Virus record (IMG/VR): IMGVR_UViG_3300032285_000298
Location: 1 to 25,648 of that record
DNA: 25,648 nt
Strand: one strand, 5' to 3'
From: a virus
The notes beneath the pieces are model-generated. The model was not told the origin of the DNA. It did no database searches and saw only the letters and a program-made list of their open reading frames with translations. A program made the translations under genes and the position numbers. Positions within the stretch are counted from its first letter, which is position 1. Every line of letters starts with the position of its first letter. Below, piece after piece: positions 1 to 9,768 of the stretch.

Positions 1-1
1 C

Positions 2-148
2 CCAAGATGCAAATTGTCAATGGCGCAAGCCCGTGAAATCAGACAGTTACGCAAAGATGGCGTTTCAGCCCGTGACCTTGCTCAACGCTATGAAATCAGC
101 TTGCCATCAATCAAAACGCTGCTTAGAGGCCACTCCTACAAGGAGTAA
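2..148 (+). CDS. Helix-turn-helix protein, C-terminal part only
   Basis: An open frame enters from the left edge and ends at TAA 146-148, giving 48 residues with no start inside the window (an internal Met is at residue 7). The sequence [10 protein letters not shown], then [19 protein letters not shown], then RGHSYKE reads as a resolvase/homeodomain-like helix-turn-helix: a first helix, then LAQRYEIS, the turn and a recognition helix. Such a module is common at the C-terminus of phage HNH endonucleases and also occurs in small stand-alone DNA-binding proteins; the missing N-terminus prevents a choice. It ends 2 bases before the gp10-like gene and its last codons carry that gene's AAGGAG site. 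Confidence 0.6.
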   Translation, partial: PRCKLSMAQAREIRQLRKDGVSARDLAQRYEISLPSIKTLLRGHSYKE

Positions 149-150
149 AT

Positions 151-2133
151 ATGCCTGATTTTGGTTTTGTTGGGCCTAGCTATGAAGCACCCTCAATTTT
201 TCAAGAAAGCCAGGAGTGCATCAATTTCTTTCCAGAGATTGACCCACTCAAGCAGCCTGGCACGCGGGGCATTGTTGCGCTTTATCCAACCCCAGGGTTA
301 ACCCTACAAACCGTATTAAATACCGCTGAAGTGCGCGGTCTTCGCACATTGTCGGGCGGTTCGCAAATGATTGCGGTTTGCGGCGTTTACGTTTATGTCT
401 TTACGTCTAATCTGACCCCGACTATTGTCGGCACGCTTAACTCATCCACAGGGCGTGTTGGCATTACCGACAACGGCATCAACGCTTACATTGTGGACGG
501 GGCTTATCGGTACACTTGGCGCATTTCCACTCCATCTAACGCCATCTTTACCGGTTCTGTGTCAGGCACGACCCTGACCGTTACGGCCATGAGTTCGGGC
601 ACGATTACGGCTAACCAAAGTCTGACCGGCGTGGGCGTGACCGCAGAGACCGTTATTACGGCTTTGGGGACGGGAACTGGCGGGGTTGGTACTTACACGC
701 TCAACACATCGCAAACAGTCTCAGCGCAGTCTTTGAGCAGCACTGCAGTCGGCGCTCGATTCACGGCCACAGTTTCTGGCACAACAATGACTGTCAGCGC
801 GGTTGCGTCGGGCACAATTTACCTTGGGCAAACAATCCAAGGCGCAAGCGTTACGGCAAACACAATCGTTACCGCGCTTGGAACAGGAACGGGTGGGACG
901 GGTACATACACCATCAGCAATTCGCTAACAATTGCGGTTGGTCAAACCATGTATGCGCTGAACTTCAGCGTTTTGCCTTCTACCGATGGCGCATTTAGCG
1001 GTGCGAATTCTGTTGACATTGTGGACAACTACTTTGTTTACAACGACCCTGGCACTCAGCTTTGGGGCGCATCAAATCTGTTGTCTCCCATTTCGTCTAA
1101 TACATCCTATTCGCTAAAAGACGGAGCGCCCGACAAGCTGGTGGCGCTCATCGTTGACCATCGTGAAGTCTATTTGATGGGCGAAGCATCGTCCGAAGTG
1201 TGGACAGATGTCGGCGCGGTTCAGTTTCCATTTCAACGCATTCCAGGCACATCTACCCAACAAGGCATTGCGGCGCAGTTTTCTGTTGCCCGCCTTGGCC
1301 CATCGTTCGCCTATGTGTCGCGCAACAATCGCGGTCAGGCGCAAGTGATGCAGATGAATGGCTACATCCCACAGCGCATTTCTACCCACGCTGTAGAGAA
1401 TTCGCTGACCAATCAATACATTGATGACGCGATTGCATGGACGTATCAGCTTGAAGGCCATGAAGTCTATGTTTGCACATTCCCAACCATTGAGCTAACT
1501 TGGGCATACGATTTCACCACGCAAATGTGGCACAAGTGGCTTTACACAAATACGGATGGCTCATATAGCCGCCATCGCGGAAACTGCTGTGCAGTCTTCC
1601 AGGGCATGGTGTTGGTGGGCGATTATGCCAATGGCGCAATCTACAAACTTGACAAACTTAATTACACCGACAACGGCCAAAATGTTCGTCGGTTGCGCCG
1701 AGCGCCTCACTTGACCACAGACCTACAGCGCCAGTATTTTGAAGAATTGCAGATTCAATTCCAACCAGGTGTAGGCACAACGGGTTTATCTACAATTCCC
1801 AACATTTTTATCAATTCGCCCTATTACATTTACCCTGATGCGACCTTCGCCATTGGTGCGCTTGAAACTTACATTCTTGGGCTTCAAGCTACTGTTAACA
1901 ACGCCACGACCACGACTTATCCACAGGCTATGTTGCGTTGGTCTAATGATGGCGGCTCCACATGGTCTAAAGAATATTGGGTCACCATTGGACAACTAGG
2001 CAAGTACCGCAACCGCGCTATTTGGCGGCGGCTTGGACAAGCGCGGGATAGGGTCTTTGAAGTGTCTATCACCGACCCTGTGAATGCGGTCATCATCTCT
2101 GCTAACTTAAAAATGAGCGCAGGAGAAAACTAA
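151..2133 (+). CDS. Packaged DNA stabilisation protein, P22 gp10-like
   Basis: Tail accessory/head-completion factor that in P22 binds below the portal and keeps packaged DNA in the head. The N-terminus [20 protein letters not shown], followed by [10 protein letters not shown], is the diagnostic start of the phage stabilisation family. The protein has 660 residues against about 470 for P22 gp10. The excess is largely explained by two tandem Gly/Thr-rich beta-type repeats at residues about 133-195 and 204-270. The conserved body resumes afterwards ([44 protein letters not shown]). The start is set by AAGGAG six bases upstream. The gene overlaps the next one by TAATG. The position after the head genes in a circular map agrees with P22 order. 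Confidence 0.92.
   Translation: MPDFGFVGPSYEAPSIFQESQECINFFPEIDPLKQPGTRGIVALYPTPGLTLQTVLNTAEVRGLRTLSGGSQMIAVCGVYVYVFTSNLTPTIVGTLNSSTGRVGITDNGINAYIVDGAYRYTWRISTPSNAIFTGSVSGTTLTVTAMSSGTITANQSLTGVGVTAETVITALGTGTGGVGTYTLNTSQTVSAQSLSSTAVGARFTATVSGTTMTVSAVASGTIYLGQTIQGASVTANTIVTALGTGTGGTGTYTISNSLTIAVGQTMYALNFSVLPSTDGAFSGANSVDIVDNYFVYNDPGTQLWGASNLLSPISSNTSYSLKDGAPDKLVALIVDHREVYLMGEASSEVWTDVGAVQFPFQRIPGTSTQQGIAAQFSVARLGPSFAYVSRNNRGQAQVMQMNGYIPQRISTHAVENSLTNQYIDDAIAWTYQLEGHEVYVCTFPTIELTWAYDFTTQMWHKWLYTNTDGSYSRHRGNCCAVFQGMVLVGDYANGAIYKLDKLNYTDNGQNVRRLRRAPHLTTDLQRQYFEELQIQFQPGVGTTGLSTIPNIFINSPYYIYPDATFAIGALETYILGLQATVNNATTTTYPQAMLRWSNDGGSTWSKEYWVTIGQLGKYRNRAIWRRLGQARDRVFEVSITDPVNAVIISANLKMSAGEN
547..960 (+). 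repeat. Two tandem Gly/Thr-rich repeats inside the gp10-like gene
   Basis: Codons 133-195 and 204-270 encode two copies of one module, period about 71 residues. Each begins VSGTT(L/M)TV, has a central SGTI segment and ends with ALGTGTGG(V/T)GTYT. The copies are diverged in DNA, so this is an old protein-level duplication and not a recent DNA repeat. The motif occurs in other phage tail-associated proteins. An added surface or carbohydrate-contact domain is a guess. Confidence 0.8.
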
Positions 2134-2363
2134 TGGCACTTTCAAACACCCAGCAAATCAACCCTTATCCACAGGCTGAATTCTTGGATAAGACCACCAA
2201 CCGGCCTACCCGTTCATGGCAGCAGTTTTTCCTCAATCTGCTTAATTATTCATCAGCTACTACGGCCACAGCGGGTTCAGCCACATTGCCAGCTAACCCC
2301 GTTGGGTTCATCAATGTGACTGTAAACGGGAATGCGTACAAAATTCCGTACTACAACGTATGA
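2133..2363 (+). CDS. Small virion-region protein, unknown
   Basis: 76 residues, start ATG overlapping the gp10-like stop (TAATG), with AGGAG upstream inside the previous gene. The N-terminal half (NPYPQAEFLDKTTNRPTRSW, then QQFFLNLLNY) carries an aromatic-rich segment often seen in small phage proteins encoded among tail genes. The C-terminus is a short beta-rich stretch (GFINVTVNGNAYKIPYYNV). No catalytic motif, signal peptide or membrane segment is seen. Co-expression with gp10 and the ejection proteins suggests a minor structural or assembly role, but the function is unknown. Confidence 0.75.
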   Translation: MALSNTQQINPYPQAEFLDKTTNRPTRSWQQFFLNLLNYSSATTATAGSATLPANPVGFINVTVNGNAYKIPYYNV

Positions 2364-2746
2364 AAACCGTTCAGGAAATCCTTGCCGCTGACTTGGGTAA
2401 AAACTACCCTAAGAAAGCCATCACCACCCAACAATACTACGACGGGCTGATGGATGCGTTGCGCGGAAAATACAAGTTATATCGTGAGGACAACACGCTA
2501 TTTATCGCGCATGACGTAGATGATGGTGTTGAATTTCATGCTATGAATGGCGACAGAGCCGACAACTTGGTCAAAAATTGCAATGCGTTCTTTGATAAAA
2601 TGTCAGAAAAGGGCTACAAGTACGCCGTTACCTATTACGACAACCCCAAAATCACGACGCTTTTGGTGCATTCCAAGTACCCTTATGAGTCAGAAAAAAT
2701 TGACGATGGGGAATATCGAACCTATAGATTTTTAGTGAGGTTATAA
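2360..2746 (+). CDS. Conserved-looking phage protein, unknown
   Basis: 128 residues, ATGA overlap with the preceding gene, so probably translationally coupled. The protein is mixed alpha/beta, with ITTQQYYDGLMDALRGKYKL near the start and a C-terminal half rich in Tyr and Lys (FFDKMSEKGYKYAVTYYDNP). No membrane or catalytic signature is recognised. It sits between the gp10-like gene and the first ejection-type gene, where P22-like phages carry small assembly or ejection accessory genes. It resembles small phage proteins whose role is undefined. Function is not assigned. Confidence 0.7.
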   Translation: MKTVQEILAADLGKNYPKKAITTQQYYDGLMDALRGKYKLYREDNTLFIAHDVDDGVEFHAMNGDRADNLVKNCNAFFDKMSEKGYKYAVTYYDNPKITTLLVHSKYPYESEKIDDGEYRTYRFLVRL

Positions 2747-4819
2747 ATGGGAGCAATAAGTGTAATGCCAATCATGGGGGATAGCCCAAAGTATTCGCAA
2801 CAATACTCAACTAATCTGCCGCCAGCATTGACAGATGAAAATGGTAATCCATTGCCTTTAACTTATGGCGACCCCATTTATAGCGTAGGAAGCCGCGATA
2901 ATCCATCTCAAATTATTGGTAGAGTTGGAATGATTCCTGTTAGAACAGGAAGTGCACGGGATGGTTTTACAACAACATTTCAAGATGACCCTGCATATCC
3001 TAAATCTCAATCATTAACTAATTTGCAAAAAGGTGTTGCCGCTGGGAATATTCAAGAAACTGGCCTTTATACACCCGCAACTACATCCCATTCAGACGCA
3101 TTTAATCCACAAGGAAAAGCATCTGCATATAGTAGCTATGACCCAGCAACAAACGCGGTCACTTATTATGACCCTGCTGGAAATGTCACTCAAGTAGGCC
3201 AACAAACCCACGCCGGTATTGGGTTTATGGGCGACTTAATGAACCAAATTGGGACTGGTTTAGCAAAAAATGATTTAACCCCACTTACGCTAGGATTGAT
3301 GGCCGGTGCAGGCGGCGCGGGTTTAATGGCTGATACCGGAGGTTTTGCTGGATTGAATCCAGGCATTGACCTTGGCGCTGCTACACCGGCTGCTGGCACG
3401 TCATTGTCAAACCTTGCCGCAATGGATGGTGGAAGTGCATTGACTGCTGCTGTAGGTGGTGGTGGCGCAGCGCCAGCATTAACGCCCGCAGCACTTGAAT
3501 CATTAACCGGTCAAGCGGGATACGGCGTAAATGCCGCCGCCCAAGCCGCCGCACCTAGTCTTGGGGTTAATCCTGCAATTGTTGGTAGTGGCTCATTAGT
3601 TGGTGCGCCATCAATGAATGCTGCACAAACGCTAATTGGCGGGCCTACTAATGTAATGTCGTCGGTTGTTTCTCCTACTTCACCAATTACGCCCGCTGCA
3701 CCAGTTGCGCCTCCTGCTACTGCTTATCCTGTTTCAACACCATCCGTTAATGGATATTCGTTGGGCGATATAGCTGCCGCCACGCCTGTGGAAACCGCTG
3801 TTCCCGCCGCTGGAATGTCGGCTAATGAAGCCATTGCGTCAGGAATGGGGCCAGGCTCTGCTGGCGCTCAAATGGCTGCTACTGGTGGATTGAATGCTGA
3901 ACAATTGGCCGCTGCCGCTGGCACAACCGGCGCTGGCTCCGCGCTTAATGGTTTGGCAACAACAGGAAATGCAAGTTCACTGACGGATTTGCTCAATCAA
4001 GGTTCATCAGGAATTGGCAATTTGCTAAGTCAAGCTGGTAACGCCATTGGCAATACAGTTAATGGCTTGTCGGGAACTCAACTTGCCGCGCTAGGAACAG
4101 GCGCAGCAGGGCTATACAACGCCTCTGCGACCCGTGAGGCAATGCAACAAGCCATTGGCGCACAACAGGCTGCTACAGCCGCCTCGCAGGGCACATTGGG
4201 CAACATCTACAACCAACAGCTTGGCTATCAAGCACCTTACCAAACGGCAGGCGTTGGCGCAGTAAATCAGCTTGCGGGCATGACCCCGTATTTGACGCAT
4301 CAATTCAATGCGGCAGACCTACAAGCTGGCTTGGCTCCAAACTATGACTTCATGCTGCAACAGGGCCAACAGGCCAATCAGCGGGCGGCTAATGTTGGTG
4401 GTGGTGCGCTAGGTGGGAATGCGCTGACCGGCCTTAACAGGTACACCCAAGACTACGCGGGCAATGCGTATCAAAACGCATTTAATAATTATCAAAATCA
4501 ACGGACAAACATTTACAACAATCTTGCTGGCATAGCAAACATTGGACAAACTGCTAACGTGGGCGCAGGAACCGCTGGCACAAACTACGGTCAGGGAACT
4601 GTTGGCCTTAACACCAGCCTTGCAAACGCTCAAGCCGCTAACATTCTTGGTCAGGCTCAAGTCGGTGCGGGTGGCGTTACAAACGCGGCTAACACGGCAT
4701 TCTTGGCGACCTTGTTGGGACAAAATACGCCGACTGCAGGAACAACGCCCACCAGCGGCGGTACTTCAATAAGCGATTTTGCAAAATTATTGACAGGCAT
4801 TAAAGGTCTGATGGGGTAA
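2747..4819 (+). CDS. Ejection-type internal virion protein (DNA transfer protein-like)
   Basis: 690 residues, very rich in Ala, Gly, Asn, Gln and Thr. The C-terminal third (about residues 445-650) has the pattern of phage DNA transfer or injection proteins: an Ala/Gln-rich helix (REAMQQAIGAQQAATAAS), the signature QLGYQAPYQTAG, then GLAPNYDFMLQQGQQANQRA, and Asn/Gln/Tyr-rich helices ending near QRTNIYNNLAG. The first 440 residues are low-complexity Ala/Gly/Pro sequence with little recognisable structure. It is the first of three consecutive large genes, like the P22 ejection set (gp7, gp20, gp16). GAGG precedes the ATG at a proper distance. Assignment to one particular P22 gene is not possible. 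Confidence 0.8.
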   Translation: MGAISVMPIMGDSPKYSQQYSTNLPPALTDENGNPLPLTYGDPIYSVGSRDNPSQIIGRVGMIPVRTGSARDGFTTTFQDDPAYPKSQSLTNLQKGVAAGNIQETGLYTPATTSHSDAFNPQGKASAYSSYDPATNAVTYYDPAGNVTQVGQQTHAGIGFMGDLMNQIGTGLAKNDLTPLTLGLMAGAGGAGLMADTGGFAGLNPGIDLGAATPAAGTSLSNLAAMDGGSALTAAVGGGGAAPALTPAALESLTGQAGYGVNAAAQAAAPSLGVNPAIVGSGSLVGAPSMNAAQTLIGGPTNVMSSVVSPTSPITPAAPVAPPATAYPVSTPSVNGYSLGDIAAATPVETAVPAAGMSANEAIASGMGPGSAGAQMAATGGLNAEQLAAAAGTTGAGSALNGLATTGNASSLTDLLNQGSSGIGNLLSQAGNAIGNTVNGLSGTQLAALGTGAAGLYNASATREAMQQAIGAQQAATAASQGTLGNIYNQQLGYQAPYQTAGVGAVNQLAGMTPYLTHQFNAADLQAGLAPNYDFMLQQGQQANQRAANVGGGALGGNALTGLNRYTQDYAGNAYQNAFNNYQNQRTNIYNNLAGIANIGQTANVGAGTAGTNYGQGTVGLNTSLANAQAANILGQAQVGAGGVTNAANTAFLATLLGQNTPTAGTTPTSGGTSISDFAKLLTGIKGLMG

Positions 4820-4824
4820 AAATT

Positions 4825-6315
4825 ATGGCTGATGCTTTCACCGGATACCAAAACGCTTTGCCGCAAACGTCCCTTGCGGACATGATGAACCTTGCCTCAT
4901 CCGCGCAGCAATACAAACAAGCGCAGGCGCTAAACCCATTGCAATTGCAACAAGCGCAAGTGACATTAGAACAATTGCAACGCATGAATCCTGAGTTGTT
5001 CAAAGAAGCGCAAGCCCGAGCCGCACAAGCAGTCACAGAATCTGGCGTGTCATCGCAAACAGCAGCACCTCGCGTTGCTACCGCGCTTTTGCAGCCTGGA
5101 ATCGCTCAAGCACAACTAGGCAAAGCGCAAACAGATTTAGCTACATCACAATTAGAAAATGTATCGGCTCAATATCGCGCTGGCGCAAGGAAAGCATTGG
5201 ATTTGATTGATAAGCCAAATCTAAAATATCAAGATGTTGTTGGCGAACTAACCGCATTTATGAAGCGCAATAACGCCTCAGATGATGCTATTGCCCAAGC
5301 TGTTGCAAGCGTTCCAAATACAACAGACCAAAAAACTCTTAAAGCGGCTGTAAGTGATTTTGCATTGAAATCATTGACTTCCGAACAAGAAATGAATAAA
5401 CGTTTTCCTGCTGCAACCGCAACAACTACGGAAGCAGGAAAAACATTTATTACGCAACCAGCCGCATTTCCAAAAACTATGCCAAAAGTTACGCAAGGCG
5501 TTGCGGGTGGTGGTCAAGGTATGCCTCAACCCGAACAAGGTGCGCCTCAACCAATTGGGCAAGCCGCCCCTCAAGGTCTTCAACCTGCACAAATGGGCGT
5601 TGTCGGCATCAGCGCACCAATTAAATCAACTTATCCAATCCGCGTTGGTCAAGGTGCTGGAACATATACACCCGCTGTTGGTGAAGAAGAAGACCGCGCT
5701 ACCGGATTAAAAATGCGCCAAGCATTGACCGCAAATCTGAACACTTCGGCTCAAATGAATCGAAATTTAGAAGAGTCTCTAAAGTCAATTACTAAATTAG
5801 ACCCCGGTGCATTTTATTCATCAGGTTATGCAGGAACTATTCGTCGAAATTTAGCTAATTTTTTTGGCAGTTCAGATTACAAAGAACTGTCTAAAAACCT
5901 TGCTAATTTGGAAATTGCACAATTGCAAGCACAAGGGCAATCATTACAAACAGATTCGGGGAAACATTTGCTTGCTAAGGCTTCGGGTGATGAAACATAT
6001 AATCCTGATGTGTTAATGGACATTGTTCAACGAACCGCTGCAACACAAAAAGAATTACAACTAAAAGCACCAGCAATTCAAACATTTACTCAACGATTTG
6101 GTGATGCAAATTATGCAAAATTTAATCAAGAGTGGTCTAATAATGCGGATTCAAAAGTGTTCCAAGTAATGAACATCATTGACAGAGTAAAAGACCCCAA
6201 AGAACAAAAAGCGCAAATTGACGCATTGCTTGGCGCAGACAAAGCAAAACGCAAAGAGTACCTAGAAAAATACGACAACATTCAAAAACTAGTTAAAAAT
6301 GGGAGCCTAGACTAA
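4825..6315 (+). CDS. Second ejection-type internal virion protein
   Basis: 496 residues, helical and Gln/Ala-rich. The N-terminus (LADMMNLASSAQQYKQAQAL, followed by QLQQAQVTLEQLQRMNPELF) is a long amphipathic or coiled-coil helix. A Pro/Gly/Gln linker follows at about 205-260, then a charged helical C-terminus with an acidic and lysine-rich end. No signal peptide or catalytic motif is visible. Length, composition and position between two similar genes fit a protein packaged in the capsid and ejected with the DNA. The gene follows the previous stop by five bases, with a weak GGGG upstream, and overlaps the next gene by TAATG. Confidence 0.72.
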   Translation: MADAFTGYQNALPQTSLADMMNLASSAQQYKQAQALNPLQLQQAQVTLEQLQRMNPELFKEAQARAAQAVTESGVSSQTAAPRVATALLQPGIAQAQLGKAQTDLATSQLENVSAQYRAGARKALDLIDKPNLKYQDVVGELTAFMKRNNASDDAIAQAVASVPNTTDQKTLKAAVSDFALKSLTSEQEMNKRFPAATATTTEAGKTFITQPAAFPKTMPKVTQGVAGGGQGMPQPEQGAPQPIGQAAPQGLQPAQMGVVGISAPIKSTYPIRVGQGAGTYTPAVGEEEDRATGLKMRQALTANLNTSAQMNRNLEESLKSITKLDPGAFYSSGYAGTIRRNLANFFGSSDYKELSKNLANLEIAQLQAQGQSLQTDSGKHLLAKASGDETYNPDVLMDIVQRTAATQKELQLKAPAIQTFTQRFGDANYAKFNQEWSNNADSKVFQVMNIIDRVKDPKEQKAQIDALLGADKAKRKEYLEKYDNIQKLVKNGSLD

Positions 6316-9050
6316 TGGCCGACATTCGTTCTCTTATTGCTGGTGACGAAGAACAAGCGTCGGCTGTTGCACCGGCTGCAAGAGCCGCTGCATCGCCTGT
6401 TCTCGTTAGACCGGCTCCCACAATTCAACGAACCACGCCCACAGCGGCACAAAGGGCAGAAGTTGAGGCAAACAATGCTGCTGACCTAAGAACAATTGCT
6501 GAATCCAAACGCCAACAAGCAACAGCACTTGCCCAACAAATGGCAGGCCATCTACAAAAAGGTGACACGGCTTCTGCGACCAATTTGGCCGCGCAAATAG
6601 GCGCACTTAATCGGGAAATTCAATCTATTGGCGGTCAACCGATTGTTATGCCAACCGCAATGCCTGCTGCTGCGCCCGTTGCGGCACCTGTTGCGCCTAT
6701 GGACGCTCGAACATTGATTGCCGGTGATGGGACAATTGCCCAACAAGCTACTCCGCCTCCACCGCTATCGCCTGTGGCAAAGCATTTCATGGATGCGTTT
6801 AACACCATACGAAGCAACAAGCCTGCATTTCTTGCATCTACGGCTGACGTTGTAGCAAATGCGCCATCTGCAATATTGAATCTTATTGGCACAGCATCTG
6901 GTCGTTTAACTGGTGAAACACCGGAAAAATCTCAGAAAATTGGCCAGGCTATATCATCTTTTGCAGCTAATCCATTTGGGCGACTTACAGGAACAACGGA
7001 AAGCCCGCAATATCAAGGATTGCAAAGTGCTGTGGCTGCACCTTTTGAATACGCAGCAAATAAAATTTCGCAAGTCACGGGAATGAATCCTGTTGATGCA
7101 AGTTTATTGGTTGGTGCTGGAACAATGGCATTGCCTGAAGCTACAAAGTTTGTGGCTAAAAATATTTCTGAAGCATCAGCATTACCAACTGTAAAAGCAG
7201 AAAAAACAACAACTGCTCAAGCAGAGCAACGCACTGCCGCAAATGCCGCTGCTGCTGACCAATTGCGTCAACAATTTGCTGCTAAACAAGCTGCTGCTCG
7301 GGCTGCAAAACAAGCTCAAGCACAACCCGCCGCACAAGCTGCTGAACGGCCTGCCGATTTTGGTGCTGCTTATGCTGCTTCCGCAGAGCCTCCATTGTTT
7401 AAGCCGCCGGTTGAATTGACTCCTGATGAAACTGGTGTTTATCGTGAAAAACCGCCGCTTGCATTGCCTGGCCCATTTGGTGAGGAACCTGTTGCACCCG
7501 TTGCGGCAGCAGAGGCCCAACCTGTTGCGGCAGAAATGCCTTCTTCTGTTGGTGCTGCTGGTGTAACCCATGAAAATGCTGTGCGTGCTGCGTTGGCTGA
7601 AGCGCGTCCAGATTTGCAAGCAAGTCTTGCTAATAGGGCGCCATCTGAAATTACGCCCGAAGAATTAAGCGCAATACAAATTCATAACAAATTTGCAAAA
7701 GTTGACCCTGACTTTATTCCTACTGAAGGACAAGCAACACAAGACATAGCTAAATTGTCTGATGAATATAATGATAAAGCAAAACCTGGATATGAAGATT
7801 TGCGGAAGAAATTTGAAGAACGAGACCCATATTTAATTAAAGGTTTCAATAATGTCAAAGAACAATTTGCGCCTGACAGCACTGGAGTTGGACAACAAGG
7901 CAAAGCTAATAATGTTTTGGAAAAAGTAAAAACAGAAAATGTTGATGTAGATACAAGAAACATTAAAAATGCTTACGAAAGTTTAAAAGATGAAAATGGA
8001 AAGTTTCCAATTGATTTAAGTCAAGTGGCTGCTAATGCGTTTGAAAAAATAAACGCAGAAGACAACATGGAATATTTGCCAACCAAAATTAAAAATAAAT
8101 TAGAAAAATATCAACAAGGTGGCGAAGCAAATTTAAATTTGTTTGAAAATTTATTGTCTAACATTGCTTCAGAGCAAAGAATGGCAAAACAAGCCGGTGA
8201 TGGAACAACAGTTCATGTTCTTGGATTGGTGCGAGACGCTGCTGAAGCATTGCCAATGAAAGGCGAAGACGCAATTAGATTTAAAGAAAAAGCAGACATT
8301 GCGAGACGTTTATTTAAAAATCAAAAAGATTTGTTAGACCCAGAAAAGCCAACATTTAACAAACTTTATTCATTAGCATATGAAGATAATAGAACGCCAC
8401 TTGAAATGGCAACGGGCAATGTAGCGCATCCAGCGGCAAAAAATTTCTTTGAAAATTTTGTCATAGGAAATAAGACTACATCGGCTGATTTAAGCCGCGC
8501 CATTGAGTTGGTTGGAAAAGATTCACCTGCTCATCACGAAATTATTTCGGGATTGGTAGATTATTTAAAACAAAAATCAGGCGTAATAGATGACAAAGGC
8601 AATGTAAGCCAAAAAACATTGCGAACAGAATTAAACAAACTTGGCCCTAATTTAGACTTGATTGCGGGTTCAGAAGTTGCTAACAGATTGCGAAATATTG
8701 GAGATGTAGCAGAATTGTCTGAACACGTTAGAAATCGTGGGGGCGGTAGCGCCAATGTATCGCAAACAGCTATTACTAACGAACGACAAGCATCATTGGA
8801 AGCAGTTAAAGATGTTGGAATAGGGCTTGCTGAAGGCGTAGCAAATTTAAAAACAGGCGGTCTTTACGGAACAGCAATGTCAGCATTAGCGCCGGTATTT
8901 AAAAATAGAAGAGACCGCGCTATACGAGCAGCAGAACTTGCAAAACAAGAAGAAGCTGCAGCGGCACAGCGCGCAAAAGTTACGCGGATAATTTCGCCTG
9001 CTGCTGGCATTCAGTTAAAAGATATGCTTCCACCAAATACCAAGGACTAA
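6315..9050 (+). CDS. Third and largest ejection-type internal virion protein
   Basis: 911 residues. The N-terminal 140 residues are Ala/Pro-rich and contain the short motif R(S/T)LIAGD twice, at about residues 5-11 and 132-138. A hydrophobic Ala/Gly-rich stretch covers about 170-300 (including DASLLVGAGTMALPEATKFV) and could interact with membrane. An Ala/Gln helix (about 300-345), a Pro-rich linker and a long charged helical region (about 430-850) follow. The last part is encoded by strikingly AT-rich codons (AAA, TTT, ATT, GAA) compared with the flanking genes. GGAG upstream and TAATG coupling support the start. By place and size it is the counterpart of P22 gp16 or gp20; no lytic transglycosylase motif was recognised. 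Confidence 0.7.
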   Translation: MADIRSLIAGDEEQASAVAPAARAAASPVLVRPAPTIQRTTPTAAQRAEVEANNAADLRTIAESKRQQATALAQQMAGHLQKGDTASATNLAAQIGALNREIQSIGGQPIVMPTAMPAAAPVAAPVAPMDARTLIAGDGTIAQQATPPPPLSPVAKHFMDAFNTIRSNKPAFLASTADVVANAPSAILNLIGTASGRLTGETPEKSQKIGQAISSFAANPFGRLTGTTESPQYQGLQSAVAAPFEYAANKISQVTGMNPVDASLLVGAGTMALPEATKFVAKNISEASALPTVKAEKTTTAQAEQRTAANAAAADQLRQQFAAKQAAARAAKQAQAQPAAQAAERPADFGAAYAASAEPPLFKPPVELTPDETGVYREKPPLALPGPFGEEPVAPVAAAEAQPVAAEMPSSVGAAGVTHENAVRAALAEARPDLQASLANRAPSEITPEELSAIQIHNKFAKVDPDFIPTEGQATQDIAKLSDEYNDKAKPGYEDLRKKFEERDPYLIKGFNNVKEQFAPDSTGVGQQGKANNVLEKVKTENVDVDTRNIKNAYESLKDENGKFPIDLSQVAANAFEKINAEDNMEYLPTKIKNKLEKYQQGGEANLNLFENLLSNIASEQRMAKQAGDGTTVHVLGLVRDAAEALPMKGEDAIRFKEKADIARRLFKNQKDLLDPEKPTFNKLYSLAYEDNRTPLEMATGNVAHPAAKNFFENFVIGNKTTSADLSRAIELVGKDSPAHHEIISGLVDYLKQKSGVIDDKGNVSQKTLRTELNKLGPNLDLIAGSEVANRLRNIGDVAELSEHVRNRGGGSANVSQTAITNERQASLEAVKDVGIGLAEGVANLKTGGLYGTAMSALAPVFKNRRDRAIRAAELAKQEEAAAAQRAKVTRIISPAAGIQLKDMLPPNTKD

Positions 9051-9051
9051 C

Positions 9052-9594
9052 ATGGCAGTAAATTTATCACCCATCGGTAACGGGTTTCAATTCTTCACCA
9101 CGACAGGCTTGCCGCTTACAGGTGGGTACATCTACACCTATGTGGCCGGTAGCACTACGCCTGCGGCAACCTACACCACATCGGCGGGAACGACTGCGAA
9201 CACCAATCCTATCCAACTTGGAACGGATGGTCGGCCACCGCAAGAGATATGGCTCACGGCTGGCACAAATTACAAGTTTGTCCTCACCACTAGCGCCAAT
9301 GTCACAATCCAAACCTACGATAACCTTTATGGAATCATCGGAACAAGCCCATCTGTCAGCGCCGTACCATCGGGCGGCATCATCATGTGGTCGGGGTCTA
9401 TTGGGTCAATCCCATCAGGCTACTACCTTTGCGACGGGACAAACGGCACGCCCAACCTTAAAGATAGCTTCGTTGTTGGTGCGGGTAACACCTACTCAGT
9501 CGGCAACACTGGAGGCTTCACCAGTTCGGTGACATCGAGCGTCGGCACAAATCTTCCAACCTACTACGCCCTGGCGTTTATTCAGAAGTCATAA
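9052..9594 (+). CDS. Short fibre: tailspike-like head-binding domain plus tail-collar domain
   Basis: 180 residues. Residues about 1-95 match the pattern of the P22 tailspike head-binding domain: TGLPLTGGYIYTYVAGSTTP, then NPIQLGTDGRPPQEIWL, then YKFVL. Residues about 105-175 match the phage tail-collar domain of short fibres: GGIIMWSGSIGSIPSGYYLC, then DGTNGTPNLKDSFVVGAGNT. There is no long beta-helix or hydrolase region, so it looks like a short adhesin and not an enzymatic tailspike. AAGGA lies at a good distance before the ATG, one base after the previous stop. It probably attaches to the portal/gp10 tail machine and contacts the cell surface. Confidence 0.82.
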   Translation: MAVNLSPIGNGFQFFTTTGLPLTGGYIYTYVAGSTTPAATYTTSAGTTANTNPIQLGTDGRPPQEIWLTAGTNYKFVLTTSANVTIQTYDNLYGIIGTSPSVSAVPSGGIIMWSGSIGSIPSGYYLCDGTNGTPNLKDSFVVGAGNTYSVGNTGGFTSSVTSSVGTNLPTYYALAFIQKS

Positions 9595-9597
9595 ATC

Positions 9598-9768
9598 ATG
9601 GACGAAACACTTGCAAAATTGAATAGCCACGAAGCCGTTTGCGCGGAGCGTTATGAGCAAATCAATGTGCGCCTTGACCGCTTGGAAAAAGTCATTATCT
9701 GGTTTGCTGGAGCCATGTTGACCGGTATGGCAGGCATCATCTATTCATTGTTGACCCATGCTAAATGA
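9598..9768 (+). CDS. XhlA-like small membrane protein of the lysis cassette
   Basis: 56 residues: a charged amphipathic helix (about 1-31, ending EQINVRLDRLEKV) followed by one transmembrane segment (about 32-52, IIWFAGAMLTGMAGIIYSLL). This arrangement is that of haemolysin XhlA-type proteins that accompany phage holins. The Shine-Dalgarno is weak, but the stop overlaps the next start (ATGA), so it belongs to the lysis cluster. It could assist the holin or be an accessory membrane protein; the assignment rests on topology and context. Confidence 0.65.
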   Translation: MDETLAKLNSHEAVCAERYEQINVRLDRLEKVIIWFAGAMLTGMAGIIYSLLTHAK

